From Hydractinia symbiolongicarpus (lineage: Eukaryota; Cnidaria; Hydrozoa; Anthoathecata; Hydractiniidae), in the NCBI RefSeq assembly GCF_029227915.1, contig NC_079888.1, positions 1,995,001 through 2,057,000 on the forward strand: 62,000 nt of DNA, given 5' to 3'. Positions 54,090 to 62,000 of this stretch are shown piece by piece; positions within the stretch are counted from its first letter, which is position 1, and each line of letters starts with the position of its first letter. Below the pieces are notes generated by a model that had not been told where the DNA came from, did no database searches, and saw only the letters and a list, made by a program, of their open reading frames with translations. Position numbers and translations under genes: made by a program.

Positions 54090-56424
54090 GCGTCAAGTCA
54101 TATAAATTCGCCAGGCTGGTAAGTTCGCCAGCTTCAAACTTTTCTGAACAACAACTCGTCAACAAACCAAACTTCATATATGGCGATTTTGTTGTGACCT
54201 GTGACGGTACGGCGACCCTGTGAGGTATTTTTGACTCTGTATATATTCCGACATGAAGCGGAATAGGCCATTTCTGCTAACAGTGCATTTTTACTACTTT
54301 TGAGAAGTTGCGCGACGGTCTTATAAGTTCGCCAGGGATGTTTTTTTATTGTGAGGCCTTATATTTCACCTAAAAAGTGTTATTTTATATTTTTAACATA
54401 TTTTAGTCTGCTTTACTGCCATTCAAAACATTCTTATTGATAGCTATCATTATTTATTCAGCTCCTGAAGTAATGAGAATTTTCGTGCGAAAATTACTAA
54501 AATTTAAGACTTTTTTTGGTTACTACAAAGTCTTTTCCACTCTATTACCCTCTTTTTCACCAATCTAGTTTTAAAAACTTTTAGATCTGTTTGGTGTTTG
54601 TTTGCTAAGAGTTTGGTTACAAAAATTTAGGATAAGCCTACGATACAAGCAATGGTATAGTAGATAGTTGATAGTTGGTTGGAGCAAAGATAAATGACAA
54701 AAAAAATTTCACTTTAAGACTTTTATGTTTTAAGAAGAACAAGCTTTACAAATATAATCCTCACTCTCTGGTAATTTTTTTACGGACACACCTTCGCAAA
54801 CATCGTGCATCCAACAACTGCATTTAGCGCAAAGAATCCAGGAGACAGTTTGTTTCTTCAAACTTTTAGGGAAACCGCGCTTGCAAATGTTACAAACATC
54901 GGATTCATCTTCGAACTTTCCAGAACAACACTTTCGCTGCTTGTACTGATACTGATACTACCACCTGTTGTTGCCATCGTCATCTTCATCTTCATCATCA
55001 TTGAACCCTTGCCGAAGTTGCTTCAATAGATTAGCATAATCAACTTTTTTGTTCGACTACTTTTCCGTGTTGGCAATTGATCAGTAGAAACCTCGATTGG
55101 GGAAGTTTTTCTTTTTTTCGCATTTCGCTCTTTTGCTTTTTTTGTTGTTTCTCTCTCCTTTTTTTTTCTTTCCCTCTCCAATTGACGTTCTTTTTAGCCT
55201 CTTCAAGTTCTCTTTTTAATCTCCTCTTTTTTTCCAGTTTTGCACGATGCTCGTCGGAAGTGATGATTCTTTCTTTAGTGACAATTCTACTGTTCTTTTC
55301 TTTTTTTTCAGGCTCCAGAATCGGCGTGATAAATAGATCGATTATATTTGGATCCATATTTTTGAAAGCAGCAGGTAGTCGGTTTGCTGATGGCATTGAA
55401 GATATCGATCCACCAGGAAGAGAGTTCAAAGTTCCTGGGAAAGATGCAGCTGTTGGTGACGACGATGTTGATGGTACATTTGATGATGCAGTTGGCGATA
55501 GAGTTGACGATGCAATTGACGGTACAGGTGGCGGAAAAGTCGACGAAGCAATTGACGATAAAGGTGGCGGTAGAGTTGACGATAAAGGTGGCGGTAGAGT
55601 TGACAATGCAGTTGGCGGTACAGGTAGCGGTAGAGTTGACGATGTCATTGACGGTACAGGTGGTAGTAGAGTTGACGATGCAGTTGTCGGTACAGTTGAC
55701 GAAGGCTTATAAGTAGATGGCATTAAACGTTTTAAGTTTATGGCCAGTGGGTTGAACGGGTATATGCCACATGACCGAAATGATGAAAGGATGCGAGCGT
55801 AGCTAAAGGTTTCCTCGTACGCCAGCCTAAAAACAGCAGAAAATTCAGTTTTGGAAATCGTAACATTTATCGTGACGCCCAACCTTGCAATCTGAATCTT
55901 GTCAGTAATTCTGCTGAAGTATGTCTTGAGTGGACCATACAATCCAACATCCAATGGCTGAAGCACATGAGTTGTGTGAGGGGGGAGGCAATACAAGATA
56001 ACTTGGTTCTCCCTAGCAGCATCTATTAAATTGAGGTTGATGTGGGATCCGTGGCCATCAATTATCAAGATTCTTTTCCCCACGTGTTTAGTTTTTGGAA
56101 CAAATAAACGAGTAAACCACTTGAAGAACAGGTCTTCGTCCATATATCCATTGTTGGATTTGCCATATAGAGCATCAGTGGGGGCCATTGGCAGAGTAGT
56201 TTCCGCTTGGAAAAGACTTCTCATAAATAATAAAAGGTGGAATCATCAGTCCGCCTGGAGAAACACAGCAATTAACAGTGACGTGTTCCCGCGTAAAAAA
56301 AAGACTCAATTGGCGCGCGATGAATTTTGCTTTCGATATAAACAAGAACCGGAGCCATAATGACGAGGCATGGATTACTATGGTAGATTTTCTGAAATTC
56401 TGGCGAACTTATACGACTTGACGC
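54090..56424 (-). mobile_element. pogo/Tigger-like Tc1-mariner element
   Basis: Terminal inverted repeats GCGTCAAGTCATATAAATTC (left) and the mirrored GCGTCAAGTCGTATAAGTTC (right), flanked by TA (54088-54089, 56425-56426). A second GTAAGTTCGCCAGC copy lies just inside (54121). It encodes a minus-strand DDE_1-type transposase lacking its DNA-binding N-terminus. Confidence 0.88.
54730..56290 (-). pseudogene. pogo/Tigger-like transposase with C-terminal PHD finger
   Basis: Minus strand. 'VSPGGLMIPPFIIYEKSFP' begins it; a frameshift near 56220 leads into the 394-codon frame 55040-56224. The latter holds 'LIIDGHGSHINLNLI' and 'LPPHTTHVLQPLDVGLY' (two of the three catalytic acidic residues) and 'SSFRSCGIYPFNP'. 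A long Pro/Ser/Thr repeat and a Lys/Glu-rich coiled segment follow. After further frame changes (55030-55080) comes an acidic run and a PHD-type finger 'CNICKRGF...CAKCSCWMHDVC...CKAC' ending at 54730. The HTH/CENPB domain and first catalytic Asp are missing. Inactive. Confidence 0.85.
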
Positions 56425-56426
56425 TA

Positions 56427-57340
56427 AACTTCAGAATCAGATACTTGGCACCACTGAAAATGAGGAAATAAAATCAATTGCAATGATTAAAAGTGAGAAG
56501 AACCAACAAAATAAAGAGAAACTGGTGCGAGTCAGAGCCGAGTTGAATGAAGATCAAAAGAAAAAGAACGATTCCAATTGCCTAGTCGATTCTTCAAGCT
56601 GGTTAACAAATCTTCCCATGAAAGAGCTTGCGTACGATCTCAACAAAGAGCAGTTCCAGGATGCACTGCGTATTCGATATAACTGGACCCTACCTCGATT
56701 ACCCACTGAATGTATCTGTGGAAGCAGTTTTGATGCTTTACATGCGCTGTCCTGTAAGAAAGGAGGGTTTGTGACATTAAGACATAATGAGATTCGCGAC
56801 ATAACAGCAAAGCTAATTGATGAGGTATGTGTAAATGTTCTAGATGGCGAGCAGTTTTAATATCGTACTGCCAATCGCAGCAGAGAAGCACGTTTGGACA
56901 TCAGTGCTACTGGGTTCTGGACACCTGGGCAAAGAGCATTTTTCGATATAAGGGTCTTTGACCTAAGTGCTCGAAGATACAGGGGTCTGGAGCTCAGGAA
57001 GTGCTTCAAAAGGAATGAAGATGAAAAGAAACGCCATTATAACGAGCGAGTAAACACCGTGGATTATGGGACCTTTAGTCTCCTTGTCTTCTCAACAAAT
57101 GGAGGAATGGGTCGCGAGTGTAGAGCGTTTTACAAACAACTATCAGAGATGATTGCTGAAAAGCGGGTTGTCACAGTTCAACAATCGACCAACTTCATAA
57201 GGTCGAAGATCTCATTCAGTTTGTTAAGATCAACTTTACTATGCATCAGAGGCGCACGCTCATTGTGGGGTAGGGAACCTGCAACAATCAATGACATTGA
57301 ACTCTCCAATTCTCTTTCAAGGATTGTAGGCAGCGATTAA
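56427..57340 (+). pseudogene. Zinc/nuclease C-terminus of the split RT element
   Basis: The first frame (56483-56860) has 'RYNWTLPRLPTECICGSSF', 'HALSCKKGGFVTLRHNEIRD' (CxC...H...C type zinc site plus RHNE motif, comparable to the RHD of R2-like elements). After a stop at 56860, the second frame has 'LDISATGFWTPGQRAFFDIRVF' (D...D-x-R, PD-(D/E)XK-like core), 'NGGMGRECRAFYKQL' and 'FSLLRSTLLCIRGARS'. I infer a restriction-enzyme-like nuclease, by analogy in order with R2-type LINEs. Two frames, so inactive. Confidence 0.75.
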
Positions 57341-58129
57341 TCAATAATCTAATCTGTGAAGAGATTTTAAAATTCAAAAACAATCAAAACATTCGAACAA
57401 TCAGAATAAATAGACAGTAGTATTAAAAAAAAATAATTGTAAATAATAAATTTTAGTTAGCACTTTTAGTTAACACTAGTTATGTGTACAAAAAAAAGTG
57501 TGTGAAAAAAAAAACTTTTTGCGGAGAGTAGCGGAGCCTATTTCCTCATTATATAAGCCAAATATAAGGGAAAAGAAGTACGATGGAGAGTATATAGCAT
57601 TTCTATGCGATTTCGTCCCTATACATCCGAATTATAAAAATTCAAACAAAAAATCACAGTAATCCGGCAATTTAACGTGGTCATTCTTTAGTACAGTTTA
57701 TAGTAAGCGAGACAAGGTGTTTATCAAGGAGCAAAGCGATGGAGTGTTTGTTGTTTTTTAAAGATGGTGCCAAGCGGAAAATGGGGACGAACTGATATTT
57801 TCAAGAAAACGAAAGAGGGAAGTATGAATAGCTAGCTAGTATATCACTATTTTTTACATGTAATGAACCTCTTCTCACCCACACCTAACTAGCAAATAAC
57901 TACCAACATATGTGGCAAAATAAGCTGGTATAACACTACCAAATTGGCTAGCTAGCAGCATAAACTAGGTAGTTAACCAGCACAAAACTGTTTTTCTCAC
58001 TAGCTACTTATCTGACATAAAACTGGCTACTTGGCCGGCATAAAATTAGCTATGTAGCTAGATTTAAATGATCCTTAAGACATATTTTCTAGTCATACAC
58101 ATACTGCACAATGAGTTAATTATGCTCTG
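57341..58129. other. 3' UTR and intergenic AT-rich sequence
   Basis: 57341-57520 is the A-rich 3' UTR of the preceding element. 57830-58050 holds repeated 'TAGCTAG' and 'AACTAGCTACTT' words. No gene. Confidence 0.5.
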
Positions 58130-59104
58130 ATTAGGAAAGTACCATCAAATATCTACAATTATCCACAAAATATGTTGGTTCTAACAATTTTAGACAAAAA
58201 ACTAAGAACCAAAAGTTTAGCCAAATCAGCAAAGAACATTGGTATAGATATATATTCTTTTTAGCAGAAGAGCCTGGACTTTTTTTATAAATAAAAGAAT
58301 AAATGCAACCTCCATGATGTGTTTTTTGCAACCTTGTCCATAGTATTTATTTTGAAAAATATAGTGAAAATGGAAGGTTATGTAGAGCTATCACTATTTT
58401 TCACTTTTAGGTCATTCACACCCCTAAAAAGCTCCCTAATATTGCAGGATTCTTTTTACTTTAGGAGTGTAAAAACGGGTTTTAAACTGTGTTTTTATTT
58501 TTAAATGTTACAAAAACTTTTCCGCAAAATAAAATTGCTGAAGGATTGTTTTAGCTGTGTAGGATAACAACAGGGTGTTTACTGTCTGTTTATTTGAACC
58601 GAGGTTAGGATAGTTTTTCGGAAAGGGGTATTATGTCGAAACGTATGTGTGCGCCACAGTATATCTGTACTAATCACTCAGCCTAGTGTTAATGACAAGC
58701 TATTACCTGTTTTTTTTGAAAGGGTTTGTTTACCTATACTAATGGCGCACCACAGATTAAAGTACATATATATTTTAAGTTTCACCGGGAACATTTTGTG
58801 AAAAAAAAAGGTTTGCTGACTGTTTTCGCTATGACATGGCACAATATGTAAATTGTGTTTTTATTCCAGCTAAAGGTGGAGGAATTATATTTTCTGAATC
58901 CAAAAATAATTACACCTGAAACAGCTTAAATGTTATGTGTTTCACTCGATTTACAATATACTGCACACCTGTACTAAGGCGCTCCACCTGAATGTGTGGT
59001 ACAGTTTACAATTTGTATTAACTGTTTCACCAAGCATTTTACGCCAGGTGACACAGCTACTTTTGGCTTAACCAGCATTTCTCAAAAGGTTAATTAACTA
59101 GGCT

Positions 59105-59527
59105 GTGTGCTGTAAATTCCGAAGTGTATATCTTGACCGTTTAGAAAGGAATGATATGAGAATGGTTAGGTGGATGTGTAACGCCAGTCTGAGAGACAGA
59201 AAGAGTTCAGATGAGCTAAGAATCAGGCTAAGTCTCAGTAGAATTAAAGATGTCCTCCAGATAAGAAGATTGAATTGGCTGGGGCACTTGGAAAGAATGG
59301 AGGAGGATAATTGGGTAAGAAAGTGTAGAGACTTGATAGTTCCTGGGGCAAAGCCCAGAGGCAGGCCAAGAAAGACTTGGCAGGAGGTTATAAGGACAGA
59401 CTTGATACAGAGGAAGTTGAGTTTAGATCTAACACAGTCTAGATCAGATTGGAAGAGGGTCATTAATATACCCCGTCCAACCCATGCTACCATGGAAAAC
59501 GGACGTTAAGCCGAGAATGATGATGAT
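59105..59527 (+). mobile_element. RTE-like LINE 3' end inserted in the foldback element
   Basis: Coding end 'MVRWMCNASLRDRKSSDELR', 'LNWLGHLERMEEDNWVRKC', 'GAKPRGRPRKTWQEVI' and 'RPTHATMENGR', followed after the stop by an ATGATGATG tail. The GRPRKTW-type C-terminus and the trinucleotide tail are those of RTE-like LINEs. Matching foldback-family sequence resumes at TGTATATAATATTCACCTG (about 59527). Confidence 0.75.
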
Positions 59528-59568
59528 GTATATAATATTCACCTGTAAAGTTTTATATATATATTTAT

Positions 59569-59637
59569 GCCCTGCTGGTCTAATGGCTATAGCACCCATG
59601 CAAATGAGAGATCCAGGTTCAAATCCTGGACAGGGCT
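59569..59637 (+). other. tRNA-like sequence (foldback copy)
   Basis: 69 nt, same module as in the array: A box TGGTCTAATGG, B box GGTTCAAATCC, perfect T stem, six of seven acceptor pairs. The anticodon arm again does not fold normally. The flanks match the array copies, so this is a module of a dispersed repeat. Confidence 0.65.
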
Positions 59638-60165
59638 AGGAAAAACATAATTATCTTGCACCTACAACAACCAGGTTTTCATAAGTATATGATATTAGCT
59701 ATATTGAATATAATAGGTAATCTTTAAGTCGTAGAGGGGAGAGTTGCATACATTTATCACTTTCATTTATAGAGACCAAAAATGCTTTGTTTTTTGTAAT
59801 AGATCTATCACTTTATAGTAAAAAGTTAAAAAGGCGTTTTTTAATAATTTTTTTTGCCTTTCTTGTGGACTTCTCTCATTATTTCTAATTCTTGACTTTT
59901 TAATGTTGTTGTCATTGGAACCAAGTTAATTTTTAATCTCAGATTTATCAAAAAATGATAGTTTTTTCGGCGTTATGACCGATTGTTTAAATGCTTGTAT
60001 TGGCACATAATTCTACTATCATGCTTCACTGTATATTGACCTGATATAAATTTGAGACCTTTTTGATGAACTATTGAATTTGAAATATTTGCACCTCAAT
60101 ATGTTCTATACTCCTGGCCTAATATGATACATATCCTAGAGATAATGAGTATACATAATCTTTGA
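59638..60165. other. Foldback interior, non-coding
   Basis: 59680-59830 matches the region after the tRNA-like module in the array (GTAATAGATCTA word at 59797). The rest is AT-rich without a gene. Confidence 0.5.
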
Positions 60166-60183
60166 GTTGTGGGTATTTTCTAT

Positions 60184-60829
60184 TAAGATACCTGACCCTG
60201 CATTGCCGTTCCCTGGCCTTGCCAGTGCTGACCGTTCCTTTGCCTACTCTTCCTATGCCTTTTCTGGTGCCTGCCTACTATGCTCTTGCCTGTGCCTCCG
60301 ATGCCTTGCCTACCCCTGCCTTGCTGATTCATCTTCCTGTTTCCTTGCCTGCCTTTTCCGTGCCCTTTCCTTGCCGTGCTTAATGCCTTTGCCTTGGCAA
60401 CCTCTCCGCAAAACTTTCTATATTGATGCAAAGGTTTTGCTACACGATTATGTGTATTGTCAACAAATTTACGATTCTAATAAAAGCTCCAGCAGTACTG
60501 TTAGAGAGAATAGGAGCAACTACATCATGCAGATAAAACTAGTCTTTTAGGACGGTCTCAAGGCGGGTTGTAATGCGCCACGCGCGTAGGCTATGTTTGT
60601 AACAATAATAAATAACGATTGATTTGATCATAGTCACCAGTATAGAAAGTGTTGCGGAGAGGTTGCCAAGGCAAAGGCATTAAGCACGGCAAGGAAAGGG
60701 CACGGCAAAGGCAGGCAAGGAAACAGGAAGAGGAATCAGCAAGGCAGGGGTAGGCAAGGCATGGGAGGCACAGGCATGGGAGGCAAGGGCATAGTAGGCA
60801 GGCACCAGAAAAGGCATACGAAGGGCATG
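60184..60829. repeat. GC-rich long hairpin
   Basis: The left arm (about 60190-60413) is made of TGCCTTGCC-like iterations. The right arm (about 60651-60829) is its near-perfect reverse complement (GGCAAGGCA-like iterations). The spacer is about 235 bp. GC content and strand skew differ sharply from the surroundings. The 127- and 73-codon frames across it are by-products. Confidence 0.85.
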
Positions 60830-61800
60830 AATATATATATATGAAAAACTTTACATGTGCATCTTATATATGCTCACATAGCCTTTTTACTAACTAGACA
60901 GGGGTACCTGGCGTTGAAATGTCTGGTTTAGTGGCAAGTAACTGTAACACCCGTCGTTAAACGTCTGGTGTAGAGCGATTTATACGTTTTGTAAACTGTG
61001 CTACACATTCATGTGGAGCGCTTTAGTACAAGTATGCAGTATATCATAAATTATGTGAACCACACACAACAGTAAGATGTTTCAGGTGTAATATATTTTT
61101 CAAATAATAACTTTTCTTCAAAAACACAGTTTATATGTTGTGCCCATCTTAGCGAATTTCTCAAAACTTAAAAGTGAATTTCAATCCAGGGTGAGCGCTT
61201 AGTATAGGTAAACAATGTTGCACATCCATATAGGTTAAATACCATTTCAAACATAAAATTAGCGCAACTTCTGTTAAATAGAAACACAGGTAACAGCTTG
61301 CTGTTAACACTGGGCTGAGTGATTTGCACAGGTATACTGTTTCGCACATACGTTTCGGCATAATACCCATTTCCAAAAAACTATCCTAACTTCGGTTCAA
61401 ACAAACAGACAGTTAACAAGCTGTTCTTATCCTACGCACCTAAAACAATTTTACTTTGTGGAAAATTTTGTAACATTTAAAAATAAAAATACAGTTTATA
61501 ACCTGTTTTTACCCTCTTAAAGCAAAAAAAAAATGCAATATTTTATGGGAGAAGTTTATTTCCTGACGTGTACAATATATATAGCTAGCTACAATCGTCC
61601 ACGAAAATATAGCTGTCTATTCCCCCTTAATGTTAAGAACTGCCCTTTTGTGGCTAAGCAACGTAAACAATTACACGTGACATAGCTGTATATAAACATT
61701 GATCACGAGTGAGAACAGAACGTACTATCTGCAAAATATCTAGCTGGCTATGTTTGGCCATTTTGTGGACGATTGTAGCTAGAACAAGCTGTATGATGGG

Positions 61801-62000
61801 ACATTCCTACAGAGTAGAATTATCTCACTCATTGTGTAGTATATCTCTTTAATAATAGCCGTATTTTGTCTGTCTGTCCGCGAAAGATGCGTCCCGTAAC
61901 GGAAACACGAAATTTTGTAAATTACGCGCTGATACCAAATGCGATATATTTTTACCGACTTTGTTTTGACCGCTCGCGCGTGGAATACCATTCACAACGC
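61801..62000. other. Right window edge, nothing recognised
   Basis: No gene. An AT-rich to mixed stretch after the foldback end. Confidence 0.4.

Larger units (their letters stand above)
53315..57400 (+). mobile_element. RT-nuclease element, split by a pogo/Tigger element
   Basis: A 5'-truncated plus-strand retroelement: RT palm (53326-53799), RT-distal region (to 54089), then after the DNA transposon its C-terminal zinc/nuclease region (56427-57340) and an A-rich 3' UTR. The two parts join across a TA at 54088-54089 / 56425-56426. The RT differs from both other LINE groups in the window. Confidence 0.75.
58130..61800. mobile_element. Large foldback (inverted-repeat) element
   Basis: Long imperfect inverted repeats: the left arm about 58380-59090 mirrors the right arm about 60890-61600 (for example TGAACCGAGGTTAGGATAG at 58597 against the inverted CTATCCTAACTTCGGTTCA near 61381; both arms have CGAAACGTATGTG). 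The arms contain repeated modules built on GAGCGCTTTAGTACAGGTATACAGT. No transposase is present. Interior: an RTE-like LINE end, tRNA-like module, and the GC-rich hairpin. Related partial copies lie in the tandem array and near 21.9-22.1 kb. Outer limits are approximate. Confidence 0.65.

Noticed and set aside
55077-55716. Gly/Asp/Val-rich plus-strand frame of 211 codons
   Set aside because: Antisense of the Pro/Ser/Thr repeat of the pogo/Tigger-like transposase.
60162-60550. Leu/Ala/Cys-rich frames over the GC-rich hairpin
   Set aside because: Composition follows the TGCCTTGCC repeat and mirrors on the other strand; not a protein signal.

Overview
The window is a transposon graveyard from an animal genome. 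It is AT-rich and has spliced transposase genes, metazoan-type LINE reverse transcriptases (RTs), MADF and PHD domains and a Pol III tRNA-like repeat. The LINE, Helitron and EnSpm/CACTA protein styles look cnidarian, probably hydrozoan; that is a judgement from protein style, not a database result. I recognise no host gene. One short Ser/Thr-rich exon candidate at about 31.8-32.0 kb is the only possible piece of one.

Layout. 1-859: the 3' end of a CR1/L2-like LINE. 755-17326: three nearly identical tandem units of 5514, 5529 and 5529 bp. Each unit carries the 3' half of an unusual LINE on the minus strand (endonuclease plus ubiquitin-specific protease, USP), a segment with a tRNA-like sequence, and on the plus strand a 2A-peptide ORF, an OTU-like fragment and a Helitron DUF6570-like fragment. 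17386-17945: the next upstream piece of the same LINE. 18185-18220: a hammerhead-like motif. 18512-21624: an apparently complete PIF/Harbinger transposon (MADF protein and DDE nuclease, TAA target duplication). 23200-31394: an APE-type LINE split exactly at TTAA by a piggyBac element (26096-29776). 32771-33667: the 3' end of the USP-LINE, carrying a 310-bp TA repeat. 33668-35826: a decayed EnSpm/CACTA transposase. 37198-37643: a decayed cysteine-protease-like domain. 37620-44145: USP-LINE copy B, interrupted at TTAA by a 4.5-kb inverted-repeat element that itself contains USP-LINE copy C. 44152-49620: USP-LINE copy D, the most complete. 49621-50630: copy E. 50631-52466: plus-strand LINE pieces. 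53315-57400: another RT plus nuclease element, interrupted at TA by a pogo/Tigger-like element (54090-56424). 58130-61800: a large foldback element holding an RTE-like LINE end, a second tRNA-like locus and a GC-rich long hairpin.

The main discovery candidate is the USP-LINE family. Its domain order, read from several copies, is pre-RT region, RT (FMDD), RT-distal region, CCHC-type knuckle followed by an RHD motif, R2-like restriction-enzyme-like endonuclease, Pro/Lys/Ser-rich linker, and a compact USP deubiquitinase with Cys box, QxDVPE box, zinc CxxC pairs and His box. At three separate loci the endonuclease and the USP Cys box lie in one uninterrupted frame, so the fusion belongs to the element. 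NeSL-type LINEs are known to carry an Ulp1-like protease; a C-terminal USP on an R2-like LINE is not something I know to be described.

All USP-LINE copies here are broken, and most genes are pseudogenes. The PIF/Harbinger pair are the only open frames that look able to work. The nested insertions give a relative chronology: USP-LINEs are oldest, TTAA and TA DNA transposons inserted later, and the tandem triplication is youngest.
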